Positions 12,285 to 23,469 of a stretch of 64,000 nt of DNA are shown in pieces. The position numbers and the translations under genes are program-made. Positions within the stretch are counted from its first letter, which is position 1; each line of letters opens with the position of its first letter. A model generated the notes under the pieces. It was not told where the DNA came from. It worked only from the letters and a program-made list of their open reading frames with translations, and did not search any database. Source of the DNA: Lunularia cruciata (lineage: Eukaryota; Streptophyta; Marchantiopsida; Lunulariales; Lunulariaceae). The stretch covers positions 18,390,243-18,454,242 of the forward strand of contig OX419761.1 of the NCBI GenBank assembly GCA_948567375.1, written 5' to 3'.

Positions 12285-12612
12285 GTGATACTGGATGTTA
12301 CTACATATTGCATTATCTTGAGAATGCATGAGGTTTTGCCTTATGGAGTCCCGATGTTGGAAGGACATGATGGTGTTGTTTGGAAGGATCATGTATGCAA
12401 TTATGTGCCATGCCACCTCTCAAACATTGATGGCACTATGGACCCAAGTTTGGCACTTGTACGTGTAGGCTTGTGGTGTATGTTATGCGGCTCTTATGGT
12501 GGAGCTACTACTATGTTAGTGGGTGATAGTTTTTTGAGAGGATGACATATGGTATGTTTGACTCCTCTCCTCACAATGGTTCCTCAAGGACAATGGTTAT
12601 GCTATAGATGTA
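12285..12612 (+). mobile_element. PHD-finger-like C-terminal module of the Ty3/gypsy fossil
   Basis: After integrase, a frame running from about 12,285 contains CMLCGS (12,477-12,494), MLVGDS about 15 codons later, then CLTPLL and VPQGQWLCYRC (about 12,560-12,606). This follows the PHD-finger pattern: a CxxC, an MLxCDxC-like segment, a CLxPPLxxVPxGxWxCxxC end. PHD fingers typically read histone H3 tails, and many Ty3/gypsy chromoviruses carry a chromodomain at this position. A PHD module here would be an alternative chromatin reader. It belongs to a broken fossil copy. Confidence 0.6.
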
Positions 12613-12785
12613 CTTGAACTATAGTTAGTTCACCCTTTATATGGTATAGATTGTAGACGTGTGACTAACAATGGGGCTTGGTAACACCCTACTTCTTGAT
12701 CTTTACCCACCATAGGGTATACCTATACTTGGAGTAGATGGATATCTTGAGTTAGAGAGACCTAACCACCAGATAGAGGGGCAAT

Positions 12786-12890
12786 TGGGGCACTTTAGAG
12801 TTCATGTATGACTTATGTGTGAGTTTTCCTTCTACAATGTATGATGTTGACATCAATGTATGTTGTGTAGTGATGCATATACGCACAACA
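12786..12890 (+). repeat. Direct repeat, copy 1 (downstream of gypsy fossil)
   Basis: About 100 bp beginning GGCACTTTAGAGTTCATG-like recurs at 13,218-13,322 in the same orientation with roughly 80-85% identity by eye. Both copies lie just past the gypsy fossil's C-terminus, where a 3' untranslated region or LTR would be expected. The pair may be an LTR remnant or a local duplication. Confidence 0.6.
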
Positions 12891-13217
12891 ACTACATAAC
12901 ATATGTAGTACCGAGGCTAGTTTGCTTGGAAATTGGAGTAGTAGTTTTTGTAGTCATAGGTATTTTAGTAGTTACTCATGGACTACTTGTTGGCATCCAA
13001 TTTCATGTTAGGGCTATTGATCACATGGTGGGGTCCACCATCACTTGCATCATTCTTGGCTATGGTGGATAGAGGCCAATGAGCATCACTTGGAGTCTCT
13101 GAGCTAGAGTGAGTGTGGCTTGACTATAATCAATGCTTGATTGTTGGTAGATTGTGGAGTGAAAGATTGAGTACCTATCTGATTTGAGTGTGATTTGCAT
13201 TGAAGAAGAACTGATTA

Positions 13218-13322
13218 TTGTGGCACTTTAGAGTTCATGTATGACTTATGCCTGAGTTTTGCTTCTATAGTGTATGACGTTGATATCATTGTATCTTATG
13301 TAGCAATGTATGCACACATGAC
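13218..13322 (+). repeat. Direct repeat, copy 2
   Basis: Second copy of the block at 12,786-12,890. It shares the CACTTTAGAGTTCATGTATG segment and a TATGACGTTGATATCA-like segment. The offset between the copies is about 432 bp. Confidence 0.6.
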
Positions 13323-13324
13323 AA

Positions 13325-14500
13325 GAGGAACACAAGTTTTGAGCTTGTACCATGTATGTAGTAATCAAGAGAATTTCCAAAAGTTGAGGAATTTATTATG
13401 CTAAGGAAGTATACCTTAAAGATATTTTTTAATGTTGAAATGTCAAGGAATATAAACGTTATGATAGTAATCTCTTCATCAAGGAGGATATCTTTGACAA
13501 GGTTTAGAGTTTCAAAAGAATGACAACTCTTAATTATTGAATCATAATCATTTTCCAATCTTCATAATATATTTTAAATATGAAAAAGGTTCTTCATAGT
13601 TGATATATGATTATGGATTATATGGTTTGATAATTTCTCATTTTAGTAAGTTTTTATAATATAATATAATTTTGGAAGTTATTTTTATTATTTGAAATAT
13701 TCTAATGTATTAAACTAAATGCAAGAAGATCATGGGTAAATCACCAAACATGAGTAGATTATGGCTATTAGAAAAAGGAGGAAATGAGATCTATGACAAG
13801 CTATATTCTTTTATATGACAAAAAAATTTCTGATGGATTATTTGGCAATAGTGAAAAAATTTGAAGGACCCAATAGGTGAGTTTCTTGTAAACATATATA
13901 CTCAAAAACCATATGCCTTGATGTGTTACTAGATCACACTTCTATGCAATAATGCATAAAGTTTAAGCATCCAAGAGATGAGTTTGTTATAAAGATATAA
14001 CTAAAACCATATCTCTTGATATTTTACTTGATTACACTATCAAAGACCCTTGATAGTAGTGTAATAGTTGAGATTGGGTTTAAGATCTATGTTAAAATAG
14101 TGGAGACTTTTTTTTCTAGTTTGGTTGGAGTGGTGAAGAAATCGATTTTGATAAGCATTACAGCTTAGCAATAAAAGTAGCATATACTAGGACAGGATGA
14201 TGATATGTAAGTATCCCAAGTTCACATTGTTACTAAAGTTATAGGGCAAATGGTATCAAGTAAGAAATTTACATACACCTTTCTTGGATGGTAGAGATGG
14301 AGATTAAGAAATAGAAGAGGAATTCCATGTTTTATATAGCAAATGTAGTAGAATAATTCAGATTAGTTCCTAATATATTTAGCTTGAATGCATTATGCTT
14401 GCAAAAAATATTGATTGTGATGAATACAATGGAATTTTAGTTTCCTATATATTTTCAACAAACTTGAAAATACAAGTCGTATATGGAGCATGAGAGACTA
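13325..14500. other. AT-rich stretch without a recognisable gene
   Basis: I see no coding region, RNA gene or clear terminal repeats here. An open frame at 13,286-13,558 on the minus strand matches nothing I recognise. The stretch is AT-rich and CpG-poor like the flanking element fossils. It may be an older 5' part of the LINE that ends downstream, but I cannot show this. Confidence 0.4.
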
Positions 14501-15080
14501 CCTTAATAGGCTATTTTGCTACAAATTCATTAGTTGGTACACAAAGATGATTACTTGGGCCACAAACTAGAATGCTACTGAATAGCTTTGGTCGATGGAA
14601 CCTATTGTTCTATGGGAAGTGATCAAGGAGCATTTCTTATGATCTATATGGCATGAACTTGTTATCAAGATGGTCTTTTGTTAGCAGTTTTTAAATTCTA
14701 TACTGATGTATTGTGAGAAAATCATCTTTTGGCAAATATATCTACCTCATTTAGATTTATTATTGCCCAATATAGAATTAGCTCTCATAGACCTAGACTT
14801 GCTATAGAAGAATGACGTTCGAAAGATATAGACCATTGTATGAAACTTTGTACGTTATGTTCCAGTAGTAAGGTTGAAGATGAGCAGCATGCTTTTCTTT
14901 CAGTATCCTTGCTATGAGTAGATGGGAGTGAAGTACCATGTTAACGCTAGAGACGTTTTGACCTTGGAAATAGAAGCTTCAACTTTAGTGAAGTATATGA
15001 TAGAAATTGGTTTATATTTGACCAATATTTCATAGACTGGTTTCCCATATACATACGTGATTCATATTATATTTTCCAAC
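14500..15080 (+). mobile_element. Non-LTR (LINE-type) 3' end of ORF2, degenerate
   Basis: Around 14,745-14,890 the plus strand reads FRFIIAQYRISSHRPRLAIE and then CTLCSSSKVEDEQHAFL. This is the conserved C-terminal tail of many plant and animal LINE ORF2 proteins (R..L.IE.GR... C.LC....VEDE.HFL..CP.Y), just after the reverse transcriptase. An in-frame stop replaces the residue that normally follows the LAIE(E) box, and frames shift before the CPxY part. Only the 3' end is recognisable. No clean poly-A tail or target-site duplication was found. Vertical decay is advanced. Confidence 0.6.
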
Positions 15081-15397
15081 CTTGTGACTCTTTGTGTTTG
15101 CCTGGATTTATGTTTTAGATCTTTATAAAAGTAATTGGATCAGATTGATATTTAGGCTTGCTAATTGATCAGCCATCAATGAACTTATTCTGTCCATATC
15201 TTCCTCAATAGAGTTTCTTAGCAACTCATCACTCTTCAAAACCAAAAGTAGCAAAGTTATTTGCTTGGCCTCCCCGGTAACCGACGAGCAATTATGAAAA
15301 AGGCAGGGCATGGACAATTTGGGAGTTCGTATATGTAGCGGGAAGGGAGTGCAGCGACGCAGTCAAAATACTATAATGTGGTGTGCTGAAAAGGTAC

Positions 15398-15655
15398 TTC
15401 GATGGTGGAAAGCTTAGTCGAGTGGTTAGGGCGTGTGCCTTCAAAGTCCGGAATGTCCACCGGCTAGAGATCGAAACTCCCTCACTCACTCCTCTGCACC
15501 GTAGAAACCTTTGTAGGTTGATACTCGAATCCCTTGACATCTAAAAGTAGTTTATACGGATCGGGGAAACTTAGCAATCTATCGTGGACGTCAGCACGAT
15601 AGAGGAAAGTTTGCAACTTTTGCAACAAATAGTAGGGGTTCACAAATATTTTTTT
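15398..15655 (+). mobile_element. tRNA-derived SINE
   Basis: The head at about 15,405-15,485 carries an internal RNA polymerase III promoter. The A box is TAGTCGAGTGGTTAGGGCG, very close to the CCGAGTGGTTAAGGCG of tRNA-Ser/Leu. The B box is GAGATCGAAACTCC, about 50 bp downstream, close to the consensus GGTTCGANTCC. No cloverleaf closes well, so it is not a tRNA gene. A unique body follows, with an inverted CTATCGTG...CACGATAG pair near 15,580-15,603, and it ends near a run of T at 15,645-15,655. The exact 3' end and target-site duplication are uncertain. Confidence 0.65.
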
Positions 15656-15739
15656 GAGTCCGGATGGAGGGGTCAGTTCTGGATCCATGGGCATCCAAAA
15701 AGAGTTATTAGTAGTTGAACAACTTCTCAATTCTCTCAT

Positions 15740-17004
15740 GGTCTTCTACCAAAATAATACAAACACACTTTAAACGTCAATGCTGCAAGCATGCACTCAT
15801 TCTACTGTCCTGAATATCATGGTACACTGGGAGGACGTTTTACTAATAAATATTACTTTTTATCTATACCCAATATTTAAATAGGTTCCTAAGAAAAACT
15901 AATCAGGACTTGCACCACTTTTAAAGTATTATTAGTTAAACATCCGTCATTTAATAGAAATAACTGAATTTCATAATCGTGTTGCTCATAAAGTACTTTC
16001 CCTGTTCTTAATGTAGAGTGTCTCTTTTATACCATGGATTCTCCCGCTTACAGTGTGGCTAAAAGTGATATGGTAAAATCCGTTCGGTTAAATTCACCCA
16101 CATTTCCCCCTATAAGTGTTCCCGTACATATGTCTTTCCAGGGTAGCATGGCTAAATATGAACAAAAAGAGAAGAAGAATATCATATACCATTTTTAATT
16201 CTCTAGGAAAGTTTTTTTTAATTCCAACTTGAATCCACGGAAAAGGCACCCAAGCGCCCGCTCCTACCTCCAATAAACCATTGGTAGGTGCGACTTATAC
16301 TCAAGGGGGAGATAAACTACGTTGACACGTGTCGTCAAATCATGAAACCTGCGCTGAACCGGAACCGGTATCATAGTTTCACTCCGACCGGTTCTCGTGA
16401 TTTGTCCCCGTCCGCACCGGACGTTGTTCTGTACAAGTCAGCGATTTCCCAACCCGCGGTAGAAGCATCTTATCCAGACCAATTGCGAACTCCTGTGTAC
16501 ACACAGTACAGAATTCACTCCACGGTGCAGTCGGTTCTCCAGATCCCCCAGGGTCCGCTAAATGCAGCGGGAATTAGAAATAAAGATGACCGGGCGCGTC
16601 CAGTTTGTCGTCGTGAAGTGGCAGAAGCAAGAGTCAAGTGTCATCCACGGCTCACAGTGCAATCCCTGCCTAAGTTGAATCGGGTTGAGCATCCGATTCG
16701 AGAATCGCGTGTAGGTTTAACCTCAAGTTAGTTTAACGACGGTGACGACGGCGACGGATGGAGGATAGGGACCACTTGATCCGCTGACGGACGTGTCGCG
16801 TTCTGCGAAGCGCGGGTTGTAGGAATTCGTCGTGCCTTCGTCCCCGTCCCGATGATCGTTTCATTTGCTCGTAGGAAGCGCGTCTCTCTCCTCCTGGAGC
16901 TGTGGATTGTTTCCATCGATAGATTCGTTCGTCATTCACTGATTGAGTGTTCGATCGAGTTATGCTGCGCAAGTGCTGGAAATAGGAACAAAGATTTTGT
17001 TGCG
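15740..17004. promoter_or_regulatory. Upstream region and 5' UTR of the GDT1-like gene
   Basis: No protein is recognised here. GC content rises from about 16,240 onwards, marking the gene-island edge. The open frame at 16,288-16,731 lacks any familiar motif and is probably non-coding. The last 150 bp (from 16,852) are open in frame with the gene's chosen ATG at 17,005, so an alternative upstream start at 16,852 cannot be excluded. Confidence 0.4.
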
Positions 17005-20000
17005 ATGGCAACAGTCAGAGCTCTCATTAGAGCTCCCGGTCTGCTATCATCGGCACCTTATTCTTCTTCTTCGTCTGCCATAGAGGCGCGGCAAGTGCAT
17101 GGCAGTAGTGGTGAGTGGAACGTGTCTTAGGACATGCGCACGCTGCTTTACGTAATTTGTGATAGGATTCCATTGGTTGTGCTATGGATTTTGTGAGGTT
17201 TACGATTGCTTTGACTGTGTTGCACGGGTTGAGTTTGAATGCTGCTGCTGGTCATGGTAGATGGCTTTAGCACTCGGGAATTTCAACGTGTCGCATTTTG
17301 GTGTATGGAGATACGATAAAGTGGAATTCATGTTGTGGCTTGTTTTCCATAGAGATTTGGTCAGTAGTTGGAGAAATTCTCTTTCTGATGCTATGCTATT
17401 GATACTGTTGCTTAAGGTATCAGCGTGTTGCTGTGAGATGGACTTAGTGAGAGGAAATTGTAGTGAAAGGCATTTTTGTGTGTGCAGATAGGATAGTGTG
17501 TGGAATTCAGCTCGTTGCTGGATTGCGAGCTTCTGCTACTGGGAGAAGGCAGCAGCAGCTGAGCAGGAACAAAAATGCCACCGCTTCCTTGAGTGCAACC
17601 TCGTGCTGTGCTGCAAAATTCAACGGGAACAGGTATCTGCGAGACCAGTTAATACGTTTCTGTAATGTGGGAACGAAGTTTGGATGGGGCGGAGGGACAG
17701 AGAAAGGATGATAGAAGAACCGAATTGAATCGCTCTGTCTGTTTTTTGCGCAGCACCAGAAGAAGCACTAGAGCAAGTCCAGCTGATGTTGAAGTCGAGC
17801 TGATTGAAGAATCTGTCAGGAAAGCCAGTTTAAATTCACTTGACCTCTTGGAGGTTTAAAATTACTTGACCTCTTTCTCGTGTGTTCTTTTCAGTTTTGC
17901 GATGCTAGTAAGTGACGGAAAATCAGCCGAACACTGACAGGGCAAACAAAGCACACCGGATAATGCATTTTACATCTTCTATAGTTTAGCGGTAGCTTGA
18001 AAATTCTGTGGTAGGAGTTCTCACATGAATTTCGAACTCGTAATGTTCAGAAATCATTCCTACAAGATACCAAATTTACTACGAATCTCAATCAAGCAAA
18101 TGAGACAGATGATCTATCGATCTTCCTTCGATATAGCCCTGCAAGGGGGGTTGACATTTCCCCTTGGATTAAGAATGGGAAGGAGTGTATCTCAAATTTA
18201 TTTGCCTACATCTTCCAACAATCTCCCAGCAGATTGATGGAGGGAGACAGACTCGCCGCAACCGCGAAATTCGCCGTGATTGCGTCAATTATTGGACTAC
18301 AAGCATGCTCTCAGGCATGGGCGGGGCCTGAAATCGCAAGAGCCGATGTGAACTCAAGCTTCTTCGGTGACCTAAGCGACGTACAAAATGGATTTGCATC
18401 AGTAAGTCACTGGCAACACTCACTGGACAGAAAAGAAGTTCTGGACAACTTCACAGGATGTTTCTCCGCTCATATGTCAGTAGCATTGATGCGATCATTT
18501 TGTTATTCCAACTTCGTGCTTTGTATGCATGTTGATGTTGGTGATACAATTTAAAAGGGTTGTCGTGTTATATGGGGATTCTGTTACTTCACTTTCGCTC
18601 TCAGTCGTCTCAATCTCCTTGTGAGATTTCACGGTAGATAGCTGCTTACGCAACCACGATTTAGGTCATGTGCTATAAAATAGTGAATCCATTAGGTTAT
18701 GTTATGCAGTCCAGTCAAATTCTTTTAAAGTTTTCAAAGTCATGAGACTTGATTTGTCAGCCCCTGTTCTCTTTCCAGGCATTTTTGTTGATATTCTTTT
18801 CGGAGATCGGAGACAAGACTTTCTTCATTGCTGTGAGTTCTCTCTACTGGTCAGGGCCAATTTTCTGGAGTGTTCTTGCACATATGAATTGGTGAGTAGG
18901 GCCACGTTGTATAGATATATCTTTACGAGCCAGTTCTACATCTTGCGCTCATCGTATCTTGATTTTGGTCCCAACCATATAATATATATTATCAATTAAA
19001 AATCTTAGCAACTTGACATGTCTATCACTGGCATCTCTGGTTTTAGAGAAAGAAGGAAAGAAAGAATCAGTCATACAAGCATAGTCCTACTTATGCCCCT
19101 AAACTTTTCTATGTTTTTTGTTTCACAAACAGGCACTCCTTGCGACTCGTAAACCTGGTGCTGCTGTCTTCTCTGGCACGTTTGGGGCACTAACGTACAT
19201 ATTCAGACACACCTGAAAGCATTCCTTTTTAAGTGGGATGATGGAGGACAGCGTAATGCCAAGGAAATATGACCCAAGATACTCAGTAGTAGATATCCAG
19301 GGGAGCTGTTGATAACACCTTTGTCCTAAATACTGAATCATTTAGTTGGATTATTTAGCCACTCTGCGTTGTTCATACTAACTAATGTAACTAATGGAGT
19401 GGAAAAGACTGTCACAATTCAACTTTTAGCTGGATAATGTAGGAAGAACTCACAATTCAGAGATTCAGATATCAATGTGAAATAATACCACACCATAGCA
19501 AGAACGGATGAGCTCACTATACAATAGAGAAGCCCACTGTAGAGGATAGAAGCATCTATATGCATGCTCTGCCAGCATTGATTCTATGTTGATACAATTC
19601 TGAATGACAATCAAATTGATCATATGTGTATCTTATGTCGGCAGGGTAATGACCCTGATATCTGTTGTTCTTGGACGTGCTTTTCACTATGTTGATGAAC
19701 TTCTACCGAGGTATCTCTTACATCCGTGCTCTTTGTGGAAGAGAGCCAATCAGAACTTCAGGATTTGGAATCAAGCTTTGATGTAACAGGAGCTTGTAGA
19801 TATCCGCCCAAAATTGGCTGCAACTGCTATCAGCTGACAAATGTAGTAAAGCTCTGTTCATATATTATATTTTAAGATCACAGGCTTCTGACACGTTGAC
19901 AGGCTTGGAGAGACAAAAATTCCAGTGGATGACCTTGCCGCCGTCGTTCTTTTGGTAAGTAATTTGAGTGAAGGTGCTACTGTGAATCTTCTGATGGTAC

Positions 20001-21261
20001 GTATTATTCAGGGTAAAGAAGTTCCAGTTGATCTTTCAGAATTCTAAGTTCTAAGTATTGATCATCTCCAGGTCTATTTTGGTGTGTCAACACTGATCGA
20101 AGCCGCATCAATGGAGGAATCGAAGCAAGAGGGGGAGCAACAAGAGGTAATTCGCGACTTCTATATTGATGCAATCTGTTTGTGATTTGTAAATGTATCA
20201 AATCATTCTATAAAGCGAAGTACATTGGCTTTGATCTTGCCAATCCAAGTTTGCTAATCTTATGATACTTAGGTTCAAAATAGTTCTAGGTACTGATTGT
20301 TGTTGGAACTCTCTTAACAATTGGTTTGGTTATTGTGACCTTCGCGCAGGCCGAGTTGGCAATTGCAGGTGTAGGAGCGAATGGAGCTATAGCTGGCACG
20401 GTTGCTGCGACCTTTGCACTGGTATTTGTAGCTGAATGGGGCGACAAGTCTTTCTTTTCTACAATAGGTGCGTGTCATTGTAATAACCGGTACTGCATGA
20501 CAGCAGGATCTATTTTCAGATCAGGAAGTGACTCCTTAGACCCCTTAGTGCACCAGTTTGCTTTCAAATTTTGAGGTGCTTCTCCCAGTTAAACATGTGA
20601 CAATTCCGTACTTTATCAACAGTTTTTCAGGTGGTTTTAGTTAGCTCTGTATTATCCTACATCATGATGGCGTTGAGATATGACATTAACGGTTCAAATG
20701 GTTAAACGAACACAGCTTTGGCCGCTGCATCTTCACCACTTGGAGTTGTGGCCGGCGCTATTGGGGGCCATGGTGCTGCTACTCTTGTAAGTAATTTTAT
20801 CCAGTATCCCTCAATAGGCATTTTCAACTAAGAATGACTGGACGAGTCCACGTTTAAGGAGGATCATCAAGTACAACGTTAAAGACATTAGATGATTCTG
20901 GGTTTGGGTCTCCATTTGTGCGCTGTCAATGCATATTGATGAGCGGTTAGATTTTTTCCTGTATGGATGTTGTAGGTGGTATTACTGAGCTTGCAATTGT
21001 GTCTGTGATTTACAGTTAGCCGTACTCGGAGGTTCGTTTCTTGGAAACTATGTATCGGAGAAGGTGCGGGAAACCCTTGGCATTACTGGTTAATTAGTAT
21101 TATTAGTTTCAAAATTTGGCTTCAGACTTTTACTTCTATTTGATTTTGACGGCATGCTTTAACCCATTTTGTCGCCTGTGGCCGAGCAGGTCATTGCCTA
21201 CATTGGAGGATCTCTCTTCCTAGTTTTTGCGGGCATCACTCTCGTTGAGATTCTGAATTAG
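17005..21261 (+). CDS. GDT1/UPF0016 family chloroplast Mn/Ca transporter (PAM71/CCHA1-like)
   Basis: Exons read as 17005-17110, 17488-17632, 17754-?, about 18233-18401, 18779-18832, 19133-19194, 19645-19710, 19903-19954, 20072-20146, 20350-20467, 20716-20786, 21016-21063 and 21190-21261, all GT-AG and in phase from exon 4 on. The junction between exons 3 and 4 is unresolved, and a small exon may be missing. The two UPF0016 repeats each carry the family motif: SEIGDKTFF (exon 5) and AEWGDKSFF (exon 10). The first repeat continues LGRAFHYVDELLP, as in Arabidopsis PAM71, and the protein ends with FLVFAGITLVEI. The Ser/Ala/Arg-rich N-terminus suggests a chloroplast transit peptide. PAM71-type proteins move Mn2+/Ca2+ at the thylakoid or envelope and support photosystem II. 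The start at 17,005 has a good context (GCGATGGC). The gene converges on the LD homologue. Confidence 0.92.
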
Positions 21262-23469
21262 TAACTTGATCACTACGGGCAATTCTGCACATTTATTCGG
21301 GACTAGAAAATTCAACCCATTGTATTTAGTCTTTAGTTCATAATTTAATCAAATCTCAATTTCAGCATCTTGAACTTTAGAAGATGCATGCCAATTGCGG
21401 ATCTTTCGGCTCGTCAAGTGCCTGATCAATGATCGCCCCTCTGAATACATTAGCTAAACTAAAACTATGATTCACAGCAACGACGATCGTCAAGCGTGTA
21501 CTCTGTGTAATATAGTACGTTCAAGTGTACATGAATCGCCTGATTATATCTGGTCTTGTACACGTCATTCTTTAAGTAAATTTTAATTCCAGATGATCCT
21601 CCATAGCTACAGCTTATGTATTTTCAAGCAATTAGAAAGTGTTGATGTCACGGTTTGAACAAACGGTGTTGTTTTAAGTGGATAGGAGGCAAGGAGTCTA
21701 CGCGTTACGCTTCTGATAGTTGCTGTTTGTTTTGTCGGAGTGATAGTGTATTCCTTGTTAGCTAGCAGTAGCTCTACAGTTTTCATCCAACTCTCTAAAG
21801 TCCACACTATTGGTTAGGACCTTTCAAACAGGACGACAGAAGTCCAACTCGTGTCCCATCTTCCAGAACTCTTTTGTTCGCACTAACTTTACACCTGTAG
21901 GACTTGCGCTCTGAATCCTGCTTTGATGGAACAAGAAAACAGTCTGAAGGAATGTTATGGAAAAGCAAAATTGTTGGTTTAGGTTACGATCACCCGTCCC
22001 GTGCTATCACTTAAATCGGACAAGCAAGAATTGGAGTAGTTACTAGCCGTCGATGAGGATGAAGTTTACCACACTTGAACGCAATTGAAACACCGTCCCC
22101 CTAGCCCAACGCTGAAGATAACTTGATACTGCCCCGGACTTTCTTGTCACTACCCTAAACCCGACCATTGGCTCTATGAAGCAAGGATCAAACTTTACAA
22201 AGATGATATTCTCGCGAGTCGCGATGACTGGCACGGATCAACAGTTGCTAATGGGCACGGAGGCAACATCAGAATTTGAGCTAGTAAAAGCATCTGAGAG
22301 TAGGATAATTTATATAGAACGCAGATTCTAGTACATTCGAAATGTCTTCAAACTTATCCACCATAGACACAAGAGCTGAGAAGAAGTTCTACGAAAAGAA
22401 CTGGAGAGATGTGAGAGATGCATCTGCTTTCGAAAAACAACGTAATTACTAGGCAACATGCAAAGGGAGGCACTTGCGGTAACCGTCGTTAGTGAAGGAT
22501 TTTGAGGTAGAAGAAACCAACTCAGGAGAACGATACCACAAAAGTGCCCCCATTACATGCGACGGTAACCAGGCCGGTGACAGCATTCACCAATGAGAAA
22601 CCCTTGCATAAGGCGACCGGGCACGGGGGACAAGTGCAGCTGAACAACGCTTACCTACACGAGGACTTAAAATAAACCAGAAAGTAGCAAGTTTTGCACT
22701 CAAATAAGCCTACCAGGCAAACATAGGGACCATGATTGCGTGTAAGGACTTGTGATGGAACGCACAACCGCAGTGTCTAAATAAGACTCAACCTACGATT
22801 TACTCCGCTCTCTGATTTATAGAGAGCTCATGTTCAATGTGTTGAAATTTCTGTGCTGTTAACTTTTGACAAAAGTGCACGCTTCGCGAACGATACGGCA
22901 ACTTAATTGGTACTTCCTACAGTAGATCAGATTACTCTTCAAGACAGCTTCACAATCATGGCAAGTTCTGTCTGCTCATTTCCGTCTAAAACTATAATTA
23001 ATAGATGTATCCGAAAGTAAAAGTAACCTGGAGGCTGACGATTTAGAGCTTACAATCTTGAACGTTCTCCTGTGGTGCATATCTGGAGCTGACTGTGAGC
23101 ACGCCCGTGGATGTACAGGTTCAAAAGCACATTTTCACACAATATTTCCCTTTTCCATAAATAATCCAGGAACACCTTGTTAACAAAGCTATCGAGCATG
23201 TCAAGTGGAATATTGCCGAACCCTCATGAATAATCACCGTGTAGCTAGACGATGTTACTAACTAATGCTTCTAGAGCCCTAAATATGTGGGTGGTAGGCA
23301 ATTGGGATTGTGACCCACAAAACACGCCTGAGACCAGAGTCTACGATTGACCTTATTAGTTACCTAATCTGATCGTTGCCCTCCTTAACAAATGATTCTA
23401 TTCACCTAAGGCAAGAGCGCACTTCATCACTAGGGGAAGGGGAAAACTGAATTCTTCCCTCTTGCTGAG
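21262..23469. other. Intergenic region between convergent genes
   Basis: The 3' flank of the GDT1-like gene meets the 3' flank of the LD homologue. It presumably contains both 3' UTRs. I see no ORF with recognisable content, no RNA gene and no repeat of note. Two short frames near 21,607-22,234 on the minus strand look random. Confidence 0.5.

Larger units (their letters stand above)
7170..12720 (+). mobile_element. Ty3/gypsy fossil with methyltransferase-like and PHD-like modules
   Basis: A long plus-strand Ty3/gypsy pol fossil. In order: a protease-proximal segment (about 7,730-8,060, with a YDVLVGRVVLY-like box), a C5-methyltransferase-like domain (about 8,275-9,150), reverse transcriptase (about 9,860-10,480), RNase H (about 10,540-11,040), an integrase with an HHCC zinc-binding region (about 11,400-11,560) and core (to about 11,900), and a C-terminal PHD-finger-like module (about 12,450-12,610). 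The extra modules share strand and position with pol, so they look like part of the element rather than later inserts. It is broken by well over ten interruptions and is clearly old. The gag piece at 45-900 is the probable upstream part. Confidence 0.8.

Noticed and set aside
15405-15485. tRNA gene
   Set aside because: A and B boxes are present, but the acceptor and anticodon stems do not close and the sequence continues into a SINE body.
16288-16731. 147-codon plus-strand open frame upstream of the GDT1-like gene
   Set aside because: No recognisable domain, no splice structure, and it sits in GC-richer upstream DNA where long frames arise by chance.
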